Below, piece by piece: positions 11,538-21,860 of a stretch of DNA of 64,000 nucleotides. The notes beneath the pieces are model-generated. The model was not told the origin of the DNA and searched no databases. It saw nothing but the letters and a program-made list of their open reading frames with translations. The DNA is from Cylicocyclus nassatus (lineage: Eukaryota; Nematoda; Chromadorea; Rhabditida; Strongylidae), in contig CATQJL010000112.1 in the NCBI GenBank assembly GCA_958299035.1, positions 20,550,812 through 20,614,811 of the forward strand. The letters are read 5' to 3'. Position 1 is the stretch's first letter. Every line of letters begins with the position of its first letter. A program made the position numbers and the translations under genes.

Positions 11538-12531
11538 GGCCGGTAGTAATCTCCCCGACCTGGCGGCAGGTCTCGTCGGCAGATCGCTGGCACCTTTCCG
11601 TGAAGTGGCCAGAAACAAAACCCCAAATTTAGGCCGTCCCAGGCCTTTTTCCAAAAAATTTACTCGATGAAGATGCCACCTCGACCCTATAGAAACCTCC
11701 ATCGAAGTTTGCGGTTCCAGAAATCTCCTGTAGAAAAATATCGGGGAGCGCAGGAGGAGCTGCCGGCAACTTCGCGAGGTCAGTTGCCGGCAACCTGCCG
11801 GCAGCTCGTCGAAATCCGCGAGATGGCAGCTGCCGGCAGGTCAGAGAGCACGAAAAATAGCGTGCTCTTTTGAGAAAGGAAGCTGCCGGCATCTCGACGT
11901 GCCCCTACCACGTCGAGGTGCTGGCACCTTTGCCGACGGCGTCTGCGAGTTTGCGAATTGCGGCGATATCACACAATTTATGTCAGACGAAAAAATCAAA
12001 AATTCTACTTTTCATTAAAAAAACTATCATTTTCTCATTATATGAGTTTTTCTTTTTTAAACGATTTTCTTACAGAGAAAAAATCCAGTAATGCCTTAGA
12101 ATCATAAAGAACACCATCTTTTTTGGCAATCTCTTATAAACCTCGTTTGCACCGATTTCGCCCCTCTCTCGCTCATATCAATCAGCTGTTCTTTCAGGTC
12201 AAAGTCTCTCACGCAATGTATCGATCCCTCTTACAGGCAGCCATTTACCAGCGCGTTCCTCCCATTGCTGGTGCAAACGGCAATGGCTGACCGAATGGTC
12301 GAATGGTTAACGTGGTGGCACTTCAAGTTAACGCACATAGGTTCGACCGCGAGGTAGCAATTTTGCGGCTGTCTGCGTCATCAAAATTTGATGTGCGTGC
12401 TGAGGTTACATAAGATTATTAAAACCTACAATTACTCCGCGAGCTGCCGCCGAAGATGGCAACTTCCCCGCGATGTCTGCCTACTTGCCGGCATCTTTGA
12501 TGCCACCAGGTAGGGTAGATTACTACCGGCC
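11538..12531. mobile_element. TIR element, 994 bp, inserted in the RTE endonuclease
   Basis: A perfect 15-bp terminal inverted repeat GGCCGGTAGTAATCT is present at both ends. The 3-bp sequence CTG flanks both sides (11535-11537, 12532-12534), a candidate target duplication. The element interrupts the endonuclease between ...SILRLRPP and QKNISIINCYSP. The inside is rich in TGCCGGCA palindromes near both ends. No transposase is recognisable. A 3-bp duplication would fit the PIF/Harbinger or CACTA groups, but the family is not settled. Confidence 0.85.
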
Positions 12532-12534
12532 CTG

Positions 12535-12857
12535 ACGGGAGGGCGTAGTCGAAGGATGCTTAGTCGAGATGATAGGATCTCGTGCGAATCGACAAGATGG
12601 ACGATAGACGGGTGAACAACAAAGCCGACGCCTCCCACGTTTCGTGATGGAACCTTTTCACCACGAATGATGATGGTCCCATCACTCATCTGCCGCACGT
12701 CCTTCTTCCTGAACTTCGTTTTCTGCAGAGCAATGATGTGGTACTTGATGTGCTCTGCAGCGTCGAGAAGAGCGTGAAGGTCGGCTTTTGTGGAGACTGT
12801 CCTGGCGTTGTAGGTGCAGAGCATGAAGCAGTCTCCATGGCGTGTCGTCCGGGACAT
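12535..12857 (-). pseudogene. RTE endonuclease, N-terminal part
   Basis: The frame starting at 12857 (minus) reads [20 protein letters not shown]..., then [17 protein letters not shown] and [20 protein letters not shown]. The N-T-R block near the start and the 'IALQ(E)TK' block, here with E changed to K, are the first catalytic motifs of apurinic endonucleases in RTE LINEs. The loss of the glutamate in ALQETK would disable the enzyme. It continues after the inserted element at 11538-12531. Confidence 0.88.
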
Positions 12858-13219
12858 GTCGTTTTTGTCCGATCCAAAAGGCGCCCTAAGAACCCTGGCA
12901 TCGTTCTTGCTATCACCCGGCGCCGTAGGCGGGATCCGATGTACAGGGTTTTTTTCTACATTTTCTTGCTGTCTGAGTAATAAGATTTGTTCTTCTACAA
13001 GAGCAGACTTACTAGACTAACTCTTGATTTCCACGGGGCGATCGCTGATCCCCGGGCTTGAAGCGGGGAGAACCGCCTAGCGACCATAAAACCAGACGGC
13101 GGTGGATCTGGCCTGGCCGGCTCTTAACTAGACATCCGGCCGAATCCGGAAACGTCGAACTCCTTCACAGCTTGGGAGGCCCTGCCAGAGTATACAAACA
13201 GCTGCGCATAGCAGCCAGA
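12858..13219 (-). other. RTE 5' untranslated region, part 1
   Basis: GC-rich sequence between the endonuclease start and the 13220-13587 hairpin. It contains 'ccccgggcttgaagcgggg', itself a small hairpin. No protein family is seen. It is assigned to the RTE because the same 5' block order continues on the far side of the hairpin. Confidence 0.55.
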
Positions 13220-13587
13220 CAGTCGAAGGGATACCTCCGGTGGGCAAATGGCGCGGGTCTGTCACTTGGCGCTCTGAAGCGCTCCGGAGCCCTGCCATTT
13301 CACCCATTTTGGTGCTCCGGGGCTCTACCAAATCTGGCGCACCTCCGGAGTAGAGATTTGCGCGTCCCGGAGAGGGGTCCCATTCGTTCACCGTGTTGTC
13401 ACCGTGACGTCACAAGCAGGCAAATGGGGCCCCTCTCCGGGACGCGCAAATCTTTGCTCCAGAGGTGCGCCAGATTTGTGAAAGCTCCGGAGCACCAAAA
13501 TAGGTGAAATGGCAGGGCTCCGGAGCGCTCCAGAGCGCGAAGTGGCAGACCCACACCATTTGCCCGCCGGAGGTATCCCTTCGACTG
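13220..13587. mobile_element. Hairpin (foldback) element in the RTE 5' region
   Basis: The stretch is almost a perfect palindrome: cagtcgaagggatacctccg at the left returns inverted as cggaggtatcccttcgactg at the right, and the arms match through 'caaatctgg' and 'ctccggagc' blocks. It is GC-rich. The ORFs on both strands (13058-13507, 13128-13391, 13410-13616) are produced by the palindrome. No direct target duplication is visible. Confidence 0.8.
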
Positions 13588-13655
13588 TTTAACAGTGCGA
13601 CACCCAGTGTCCCCATGCCACGTTGAGGCGGCCGAGTATTGTGGGGGGCTAGAAG
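13588..13655 (-). other. RTE 5' terminus
   Basis: Minus-strand start around 'ccccccacaatactcggccg' matches 63540-63633, where 'tcccccacaattttcggtcg' begins a second RTE fragment. That shared edge is the reason for placing the 5' end here. Confidence 0.6.
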
Positions 13656-13989
13656 AAATATTTCATATTATTTAAAAATAGTGAATTCAAAATTCCCGAA
13701 ACTTTGACCATCACGGTTTTCAGAGTGTTTTTGTTATGGACTAACACAAATCGAAAACAAGCCGAGATGGGAAAGCTTTCTTAGATATAAAGTTGAGGAG
13801 GTTGGCGCTATTCCTCAAAGGTTAGGCTGCCTGAACTTTTGGAGCTTCGTGGCTGATCCACTTTACCTACGTTCAAAGTCTGCAAACTGCTCCACTTCTG
13901 CTATGAGCAGCAAGCTTGAAACCTGTTCTTGCCAAAATGATAATTCGGTCCCAAATCCTCTTTTCCTGGAAAGCTGTGGCCCTCGTCTA
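13656..13989. other. No recognisable gene
   Basis: AT-rich transition between the RTE 5' end and the first MLAWK unit. The upstream block present before the peptide genes at 16.1 and 43.5 kb is not found here. Confidence 0.4.
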
Positions 13990-14132
13990 CTATACTGTTT
14001 TTTTAATTAAAATGGCAAAATACACTTCGATGCAAGAGACCTAATGATTTGTCAATTCGATAATGCATTACAAGACCTTAACAGCTTGTAAAAGATTTTA
14101 CAATTTCATCATTATCGACTAGAATGGTTGCG

Positions 14133-14140
14133 TATATAAA
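14133..14140 (+). promoter_or_regulatory. TATA box of the MLAWK gene
   Basis: TATATAAA lies about 110 bp before the ATG, after a conserved 'cattatcgact' block. Copy 3 keeps TATATAAG at 43897; copy 2 has lost it. Confidence 0.5.
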
Positions 14141-14210
14141 TGTGTCACACGTCAACACGCTGCCACTTTCCTTCTTTGTCTTTTCTGATTTTCTATGCAA
14201 ATCTGATTAT

Positions 14211-14220
14211 TTGATTCCAG
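14211..14220 (+). promoter_or_regulatory. 3' splice site before the MLAWK start codon
   Basis: ttgattccag precedes the ATG by 28 nt. The equivalent sites are ctgttttcag in copy 2 and ctgattttag in copy 3, so the acceptor is conserved while the sequence around it varies. In nematodes such a site fits either a 5' UTR intron or spliced-leader trans-splicing. Confidence 0.6.
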
Positions 14221-14248
14221 ACAACCAATTGCATTGCTTTGAGAAACG

Positions 14249-14445
14249 ATGCTTGCCTGGAAATTTCTTCTTGTGGTAATTTCTTTTTGTGGCATCTTAC
14301 GATCATGCAACTATGGAGTAATACGCAACAATTTTAGGCTGTAATAATTGCCGTAACCAATGCCTTCAACCTCCACCTCCAGAACATGTTCCCAAATATT
14401 CCATGGTCGAAACTTGGGCCAGGCCCTCACCTCCTTCCCGCGTAA
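14249..14445 (+). CDS. Putative secreted peptide, two exons (MLAWK family, intact copy)
   Basis: Proposed exons are 14249-14275 and 14338-14445, with a 62-nt intron starting GTAATTTC and ending ACAATTTTAG. The spliced product is 44 aa: MLAWKFLLVAVIIAVTNA is a textbook signal peptide (a charged residue near the start, a hydrophobic core, small residues TNA at the cut), and the mature part of 26 aa starts FNLHLQNMFPN and ends GPGPHLLPA. It has no cysteine and no KR/RR processing site. The intron falls inside the signal peptide, after the ninth codon, and copies 2 and 3 keep the same exon-intron border. TATA, acceptor and AATAAA surround it. I do not recognise the family. Reading through the intron instead gives only a 31-aa frame. 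Function is unknown; secretion is inferred from the signal peptide alone. Confidence 0.6.
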
Positions 14446-14490
14446 CAATCCCGTTACCAGTCAAATGCTTCAATGAGCTCGATCATTGCT

Positions 14491-14496
14491 AATAAA
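14491..14496 (+). terminator. Poly(A) signal AATAAA
   Basis: AATAAA follows the stop by 46 nt within the conserved block 'gctcgatcattgctaataaa'. Copy 2 (16802) and copy 4 (63920-63925, minus) keep it; copy 3 has AAGAAA. Confidence 0.6.
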
Positions 14497-14725
14497 CGCT
14501 ATCAATGCTACTGTTCTCTAATATGAAGAAAGGTTAGATTACGGTAAAAATACGCAGAACATTTAGCAGGCCGGATCTACAACTAGTACAACAACTGTTT
14601 CCATACTGAGGCAAAACTAAACAGTCAAACATGAAATTGAGCAGATCTCAATGGTACTCTTGACGATGCTGTTTAAATTTTGGATACACTAACCTGCTTC
14701 TAAATACTTTCGTCATCAAGTCGGA

Positions 14726-14989
14726 TTGGAAAGAGAATGTTCAAATCGTTGCAACCGGCTTTGGTACTACTGCCGCCATCAAGATACTTACAAAGAATGC
14801 GTGTTTAGTCGAAGTGGCCTCTATAGATGGGATGTATACCATATTAAAGGGCATAAATTGCTGATTTCAAATCTGCCTTTATTATCTGCAGAGCGTTATG
14901 GACGAGAAGTTATAAGCGCTTATTGGGGCAAAAAAATTGACTGTGCAAGTGGGACGAAAATAGCCGTAACACTTTTTCTAGCTTTTTAA
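14726..14989 (+). other. Unassigned ORF downstream of MLAWK gene 1
   Basis: 87-aa frame starting MERECSNRCNRLWYYCRHQD. It lies in the conserved 'tcaaatcgttgcaaccg' block, but the equivalent frame is broken in the copies at 17060 and 45900, so protein coding is not supported. Confidence 0.2.
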
Positions 14990-15496
14990 TGGAGCAGTGA
15001 TTATCATCAGAGAACTTAATTTAAAAAGTACTCTCAAATAAAAAATACATCACACTTGATTGCATTATTTGAGGGCTAAAAAAATTTTAGCAACTTATTT
15101 TATCCAAAATCACTTTCAATTTTTGGATGCCCTTCATTATGGTATACATTTCATGTAGAAAGGCCACTTCGACTAAACACGCATTCCTTGTTAGATTAAG
15201 CAAAGGACGCATGCCAATGATGAAAAAAAGTGATTCATGAATTCGTTAGTCAGCAATCTAACACTTAGCCAGACCTTTGATTGTAAGTATATTTCGCATG
15301 CGAGATCGAATACATGAGTAATTGAGTTGCATGAAATGGTTCAAGGTAATCATCAGTGAGTAAGATCAGTTGGAGTTTGCTCACGCCATGTTCCACATAT
15401 TTTGGCATGAGAGTGGATGAGAGCCTTCTGTTATCTAATACAAATTACTTTCATTTCGTCTAGTGAGTCAGATTTACCAGTGATTTCAGAACAAGA

Positions 15497-15577
15497 ATGT
15501 CCATTAAAATTCAGGAAAATTTGTGCAGCGTTTTGTGCTGCATTTTTATAATTTTCATTCATATTGCCTTTCTATAA
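15497..15577 (+). other. Short hydrophobic ORF after a conserved splice acceptor (block B)
   Basis: After gatttcag, ATG opens a 26-aa frame, MSIKIQENLCSVLCCIFIIF and on to a stop. The copies at 24776 and 51610 keep the acceptor and surrounding DNA, but the reading frame is not conserved: copy 2 carries small indels and copy 3 has ACG for ATG. The conserved acceptor suggests a transcript; a peptide is doubtful. Confidence 0.25.
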
Positions 15578-16570
15578 TCCTCACTACCAGCAACTATAAA
15601 ATGCATTACTGACAAGAAGTAATGAAAGTGGCTGAAATTTTCACGTTGTTTTACTGTGCATATCTTTCAAGTATATTCTAAAGTTCAGCTTCCAAACTTC
15701 GATTTGTCGAGATTTGAAACCCGGAAATTTCCATCTTCGGATAATCAAAAAACGGGTTTCGAATGAATGTAATTTTATACTTTGCTATGATTCCGCTGTT
15801 CAAATTGAGATATTCCATTACGTCTTCTCATTTCCTCTTGGGAGCAAGAACAATGTTTATTTTGCTGTATCAGTAAAAATTCTCATATTTTAAAGATTAC
15901 ATTACAAATGATGAGATAGATGTCCATCAATATAAACTTTAGAGACTCATGGACTAAATATAGGCCAAGCACTGCTAAAGGCAACCTTCATCACAAACCT
16001 TTGGATCTAAAAAAGCGGCGAGTTTGGGTATTTTCCAAAAATTTTGATTCACATGTAAATACTTTCACTACTATTCACTCCAATCATAGCACTTTAGATA
16101 GTATTTCGCAGCCTTTATTTGGCTGCTGTCGTAATCATGTAATCAAACTGCTAGGACCTATCACTTGTCCTGATAATGTTTAGGAACCCCATTCGTTGAG
16201 ATAACAGCTTCAGCAAAACTTCGTACAGATAAAACAATCAAATTTGGCATTTCTATAAATACTCAAAGCAAAGCGTGGCCCATATTGAGTGTTCACTTAG
16301 TCTCTGTACCTTGCGCTAATGGACATAGGAAAAAAACGGAAAAAGGAAAAACATAGCAACCGAAGCGAAGTTTTTATTGGTATGCAAAATACACTTTGAT
16401 GCTCTTAAGTAGAAATGAGAGACATAATGATTATTTTAATTCGAAATTCAGTGCATTACAGCAAACCTCAACTTGAGAGATTTGACATTTTCATCTTTAT
16501 CGACTAGAATGGGCACACTGCCAGTTTCCCTCTTTGAGTATTCTAATTTTTTGTGCATTTTTGACTTTCT

Positions 16571-16578
16571 GTTTTCAG
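16571..16578 (+). promoter_or_regulatory. 3' splice site, MLAWK copy 2
   Basis: gttttcag, 21 nt before the ATG, equivalent to the acceptors at 14220 and 44017. The TATA region present in copies 1 and 3 is deleted upstream of this copy. Confidence 0.55.
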
Positions 16579-16599
16579 ACAACCAACTGCTTCGAGAGA

Positions 16600-16765
16600 A
16601 TGCTTGCCTGGAAAATTCTTGTTGTGGTGAATCATCTTGCTATCATGCAACTATGGAGTAATGCCCGACACATCAGGCGTATTGATTGCCGTAGCCAGTG
16701 CTGTTCATAAGAGGAATCTATTCCCAGGTTATCCTCCAATTCTCTCTCCCAACCGATCCTGCTAA
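16600..16765 (+). pseudogene. MLAWK peptide gene, copy 2 (probable pseudogene)
   Basis: Exon 1 is 16600-16626 (MLAWKILVV) and the intron 16627-16676 (GTGAATC...ACATCAG). Exon 2 has GC-GTA where copy 1 has GCTGTA, a one-base loss that puts TGA as its third codon. Two bases further on, the frame stays open to the usual stop position (VLIAVASAVHKRNLFPGY...), showing that the damage is recent. A more distant acceptor (ccgtag at 16692-16697) would restore an open frame with a different tail, so a changed but working gene is possible. The TATA block is missing. Confidence 0.5.
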
Positions 16766-17404
16766 CACTTCTCAAATGCTACAATGAGCTCGATCATTGA
16801 TAATAAAGGCTATCATATATCGGTCTCTGATTCCAAGGAATAAGGGAAAAATATGGTACAGATACGCAGGTTTGTCTTTAGCAAGCCGGATCTAAACTAC
16901 TACCAAGTGTTTCGTACCGAGAGACAAAACTGAGCACATACTGCGACACAACTAAGGAGTCAAACATGAATTGAGCGTAAATCAATGATTAACCAGCTTT
17001 GAATGTGCAATCTGAAAGTTGCAAATTCAAATCTCACTTTAAAATACTTTCGTCATCAAGGCGAACTGGAAGGAATGTGTTCAAATCGTTGCAACCGACT
17101 TTGGTACTACTGGCGATCGGAATAACTTGAATTAGACAAAAGGACGCTTGTATGATGAAATAAAGTGATTAGTGAACTTGTCAGTCATTAATTTGACGTC
17201 AGCCAGACTTCTGATTGTGTGTAAACTGATCGCATGCAAAATTAAATACATAAATATCTTATTTTTCGGAGTATAAGCCGCACCTTGTATAAGCCGCACC
17301 CGCCGCAGCGAACAATGGCGCGAAAGCGCCTTTGAGAAGAGCTATATAGCAAATTGAAAACTCGGTGCGTTCTAGTATAGTTAAAAGTTAAGTTAAAACG
17401 TTAT

Positions 17405-17700
17405 AGTTAAAACGACCAAAAAATTTCTTCGAACGAATGAATTTCGAATAATCGCCTTTTGAAAAATATTCGAACGAGCGAATATTATTCAATCTGTGAT
17501 TTTTAGATTTTTCGAATTCGAATATTCGAATAATGCTACATTTCAAATTTCGAATGAACGAATATTTGAATAAATGGGGTTGGTCGAGCATTCGACTATT
17601 TGAATAATCGAATAATTACGTATGGTCGAATATTCGACTATTCGAATAATCGAATTACATATGGTCAAATATTCGACCATTCCAACAATTCGAATAATCT
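17405..17700. repeat. TTCGAATA-rich low-complexity tract
   Basis: Irregular tandem repeats of 'attcgaataa' in both orientations. The 67-aa minus ORF here is compositional. A similar tract lies at 21585-21860. Confidence 0.85.
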
Positions 17701-18155
17701 AGCACCTCAAACATTGGTGGTTTTTTCTTTGTTGGGGTCTGCAAAAAAATCTCTATATCCTTAGATTTGTATGGCTGATGATTATATGTGTACCAAGTGG
17801 TAGGATGACTGGGTTATTGTCGTTGGCCAGGGCTCCACCTAGGAAACAGAAGAGTTTCACTCAAACATGTAGTCAAGGTATTCATGGTTTTTTAAGATGG
17901 CTACTGAGCCTTACTTAGTAGTCGTTAAAAGTTAAGTTTTCAGTTTTTATTCAAGTCCGCATTTATTCTTTCTCACAGAAGTTTTTCCCGAAGCTACGCA
18001 AAATTTTTCCCAAAGCTAAAGGTTCAACATGGAAAACCTTTTAGATTAGATAGTTGTTTGAGGTTTATTCGTAATGATCAGCATTGCGTGAGTTCTAAGA
18101 CTAGCACTGGAGGAGCGCGAGGACGGCCTACAGTGATAGACTCAGTGAACCTCCG
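17701..18155. other. No recognisable gene
   Basis: AT-rich. A segment around 17810-18000 resembles 51280-51470 weakly ('ggccagg' and 'cacagaagtttttccc' type blocks), suggesting a shared repeat. Confidence 0.35.
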
Positions 18156-18854
18156 CTGTTGTCCCGAAAGTTTTGTCAGTTCTTTCAAACCACTATAAAA
18201 CCAGCACAATAAAGACCTGAATGAGTTCCAACATGCATTCAACGCAGCTTTTCCTTCCCTCTTTTAAGAATACATTTTCGAACCACAATTTTGTATGCTT
18301 TCTTTAAATTGCCAAAATTCTCCATCCGTCAATTTTATCTGCTCAAAGTTAGGCTACTTTTTTAAATTTCATTCAAAAGTTTCGGAAAGGACTGATGATG
18401 AGTATGGATCTAAGAGAGCAATACTCGTACTACAAGGTAATATTTTTAAATTCTCGCAATTTGCTGTTTTTATTTGAAAACATTATTTCTTCGAGTCTCG
18501 ATTTTTGGCAAAGTCATGAAACTGCAGCAACTGCGCAACTGCAGCAAATAAACGACATTATTTATGCTACATAACCAAGTTTAGTTTGCTTTGAAATCAC
18601 TTTTTGAAATTCTCGGTACTTTTACGTGGTAAACGTAATCAAAAAGCCGCAGTTTTTATCAAACAAATAATTATAAGGAGCTTGGTAAACATGGCCTAAT
18701 CTAAAATGGGTACAATGTAGCCAAGGGCTTGCTCTACATAACATTTATGAGCGCTCTTTGAAAACATTAGAATAAAAATTCAAAATTCGGTAAAGATTTG
18801 GCATTACTTCTGAGCCGCTCAGAAAGCTGTGGCGATAACAGTGCAAAGGCAGAG

Positions 18855-18928
<74 letters not shown>

Positions 18929-19052
18929 CAAATACAGTTGTAAGAAGAGGATAAAAATCTGTATCAAATCGTACCTAAGTTGTCCATGGTTTGATGTTCT
19001 GTGAGTTAGTGAGCGATGAAAAAAAACGGACAAAACTTTCGGGACAACCTAA
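18156..19052. mobile_element. mariner-like MITE, about 0.9 kb
   Basis: Left 'gttgtcccgaaagttttgtc' and right 'acaaaactttcgggacaacc' are inverted copies; the right end finishes in CCTAA, as in mariner-type elements. The left terminus is degraded. No transposase ORF. A GA microsatellite sits inside. Confidence 0.75.
18859..18922 (+). repeat. (GA)n microsatellite
   Basis: About 32 nearly pure GA units. The serine/leucine repeat ORF on the minus strand across it is an artefact. Confidence 0.95.
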
Positions 19053-19926
19053 TACTTCTGTCTGCTCGTCTGAATCCAGAAAAAGAAAACTCACGGAAAT
19101 ATCTGTGTATTAGCTGATGATCTAGTACTTTTCGGGAATTATCAGTTACTGAGTTTCACAGTTTCTGCTGGAAGATTGAATTCTTACAAAGTTGTTTTAG
19201 TTGTATTTTTGAGCTTTGTACTTTTTTGTAAGGGATCTTCCATATCTTTCACTCAGGTTCAAGTAATTTGTTCAACCTATACGCCAACGCGAAGTATCAT
19301 TCCTCTACGAACTTTGTAACATTCTAACAGTAGTTTTCTACGCCTCCTAACTACACAGCCGATTTGAGTATAGTGACTGATATACAGGCTGTCGCCACAA
19401 GTCAAGCGGCTCGGGTCCTCACGACCGCCTTGCTCTGACCTTACGCTGTAACGTATTGTTCAGGTATTTTGACATGCTAACGGTGATTAGGCTGGCAAGG
19501 CAAGTGAAGATCTCGAGATGAAGGAATGAATGTTACCTATATCTGCTGCCTTAAAGGACTGTTGGTCCTTCACATGGTTATGCAAGCTGTTTGAGGACCA
19601 GTGGTCCGCTAAAGGGCGTCTAATGGGGACTTTGCTTCTTCACCCAATTTAGAGTTTGGAATTATTTCCGCATGATATCGCATCTCAACTTCTCAGACGC
19701 GATTTCCAGAAGATAGTTCAGCACACCAAATAAATTACGCATAAGACTTGTTATCACTATGCTCTGGCTAACTCGCGACTCATGCCTTGAAAGGGATGCT
19801 TGCTAGCCATTCTGTCATATGATAATTCATTTGTGTGATAGACCGATCGGGAACATACTTGTACTTAGTATAGAGCAGCTGAAGTTTTCTTTTGACATCG
19901 AATGTTCGAATAAATGTTCTTAAATA
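19053..19926. other. No recognisable gene
   Basis: AT-rich DNA with no domain, RNA gene or inverted repeat ends seen. Confidence 0.4.
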
Positions 19927-21584
19927 TTGGGTGGCCGCAAAAGTTTTGTCAGTATTTCAATCCATAGGCAAAAACGATAGAATGAAGATAAACAAACGCT
20001 TCAAATTGTATCCACAGCAAAATTTCTTCCTCTTTCCAGCTGCCAAACTCTCATTGTGTTTCGTTGAGAGAGTGATGAGATATTTGCTGGAAATTACAAC
20101 CACTCTTTTTACCTTGTCCAACTTTCTCCAATTTTCAAAATTTTCATGTGAAAGTTTCGGAAGAGCCTTAATAACAGGCAAATAGAGCAAACCTTTTGCC
20201 AACAAAAGCAATTTTTTGTAGCCTTAAGGCTTGTCTTCCAGAATTTCTGCAATTTATTTTTTGAAGTGACCAAATTTTACATTCAGCCTATTTTGGCCTC
20301 TTAGAACATCAAATCTTGAACACTTCAAGTGCCATTCAATGCAACATTTCTCCTCTCTCTAACAGCTACCTTTCCTTGGCGAAACGCGAAGAATTTGGAA
20401 AAAAAGTTGCAGTATTTCTTTATTTTACGAGTACGCACTGTCGTACCCTATGTTTCCAAATTTAGCAGTGTTTGGTGAAATAACAGCTTATGCGAATTTT
20501 CCAAAACGCAAGACTTTTATAAAAATATTTAGCAAAAGTCTGAAAAAGCAGCTGGAAAAAAGAAAAAAGTGCGTAAGTTGGCAAAAGGTTTGGGTACTTT
20601 TCCGTTATCCGGACCCATTTCTTCAAAGAAGGATAGCGCTTCTTTCTTTGCATCATATTTGGTCCCAACTTCATAGGAAAGAGTGTCAACCTTCTGCCAC
20701 ATGTCAAAAAATTTTGACATGCCATCTACATGTTTGACAAGTTTTACCAAGAGTTTGTGTTGCTATACCTAGCGACATAAATTCAACCTTTTCTTGGTCA
20801 ATAATGACCCTGTTTTCGATTAGACAGTTTCAGAAATGACATTGTTATAATAATAAGGTCGCCCTCACAATAATGAACATACTAGACATGCCCGGAATGA
20901 GGAAGTGCGTTAGAGTTCCATCATCTAAGCGGCGAAAAGCAGCAGCCAGGTACTACTTCAAGCCATCATTTGTGGACTTTCCTAGCTAAACTCGCATGGC
21001 GGAAAGTTTAAGAGAAATACATTCTTGAATCATTGCTAGAAGCAATCAAAGATATTCTAGTAATTGGTTCCAAATTGTTTTGCTCTTATATAAATCACTG
21101 AGCAGCTTTTAATTGATTACAAATGATCTTTTACCTCAACAAAAATGATTTCGAAAAAACATGTCAAAGTGAACTAGAACATGTCAATTTTTTCTCGACA
21201 CGTGGCGGGGAGGCAGTCCTCGTAGAATCTATGAAAATTTTTTACTTGGACTACAGAACGTACTTTATAAGAGGCTTTTGAAAAAATGGGTCCGGATAAC
21301 GGAAAAGTACCAAGGTTTGTTCTATCTGATGATTATTAGGGCTTCTCCGGAAGTCTTATACAAAAACTTTGAAAATTAGCGAAAGTTGGACATGGAGAAA
21401 CGATTGGTTGCAATTTCCAGCGATTATCTCATCACTCTCTCAACGAAACACAGTGGGAGTTCAGCAAAAAAGTATACAATGCAGAAATTCTGCATTGGGT
21501 ACTTTTTGAAGTGTTTGTTTATTTTCATTCTAGCGTGTTTGCCGATGGATTGAAAAAACTGACAAAACTTTTTCACCCACCTAA
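19927..21584. mobile_element. mariner-like element, 1.66 kb, TA target
   Basis: Ends TTGGGTGGCCGCAAAAG and, inverted, TTAGGTGGGTGAAAAAG, flanked by TA on each side. The arms extend inward (aattttgtcagt, cattctatcgt blocks). The ORFs at 19892-20211 and 20450-20750 lie in the arms or are antisense pairs and show no transposase D/E triad motif. It is non-autonomous and sits in TTCGAATA sequence. Confidence 0.8.
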
Positions 21585-21860
21585 TATTTGAATATTCGAA
21601 TGACTGTCTTTCAAGTTGGCTCGAATATTCGAATATTCGGATAACTGTCTTTTGAAATCCTCGAATAAACGAATATTCGAATAACTCACTTTTCCAAATT
21701 ATCGAATGAACGAATTATTTGAATACAGGCCTTTCTCACTTATTCGACTATTCGAATAATCAAATAATTAGACTTTCTCGAATATTCGACTACTCGAATA
21801 TTCGAATAGTTGAATATTTCGAATAAATTATTCGAACACGAATATTCGGTTCTAACTATA
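21585..21860. repeat. TTCGAATA-rich tract
   Basis: Same composition as 17405-17700. Confidence 0.85.

Larger units (their letters stand above)
6785..13655 (-). mobile_element. RTE-type non-LTR retrotransposon, nearly full length, decayed and nested
   Basis: Read on the minus strand, this interval holds in order a GC-rich 5' region, an apurinic endonuclease domain, a reverse transcriptase domain and a C-terminal region ending near 6785. Removing four insertions leaves about 3.2 kb, the usual size of nematode RTE elements. Many frameshifts and stops split the ORF, so this is a dead copy. The 5' boundary is placed near 13655 because the block next to it, cctcaacgtggcatgg on the minus strand, recurs at the start of another RTE fragment at 63540-63633. 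The family call rests on remembered RTE protein organisation, not on a search. Confidence 0.85.
13990..15790 (+). repeat. MLAWK unit 1 (host segmental repeat)
   Basis: This unit shares ordered homology with 16360-17257 plus 24428-25000, with 43740-46350 plus 51560-51800, and (minus strand) with 63640-64000. Order: 'aaaatacacttcgatgc' upstream block, TATA, splice acceptor, MLAWK gene, AATAAA, 'gccggatctacaac' block, 'cgtcatcaagtcggattgg' block, 'ctcacgccatgttc' block, then the 'gatttcagaacaagaatgtcc' block. I read it as a duplicated chromosomal segment carrying a gene, because the conserved features are gene-like (promoter, splice sites, poly(A) signal), but a transposon origin is not excluded. 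Confidence 0.8.
15791..17257 (+). repeat. MLAWK unit 2, first part
   Basis: Starts with the 'acgtcttctcatttcctctt' block (equivalent 42290), passes through 'ttatttggctgctgtcgtaa' (equivalent 43490) and MLAWK copy 2, and stops at 'aaattaaatacataa', where the 7.2-kb insertion begins. The unit resumes at 24428. Confidence 0.8.

Noticed and set aside
13058..13616. Three ORFs of 68-149 aa on both strands
   Set aside because: They lie in a near-perfect palindrome, which mirrors any open frame on the other strand.
18767..19033. 88-aa ORF with serine-leucine repeats
   Set aside because: It is produced by the GA microsatellite on the opposite strand.
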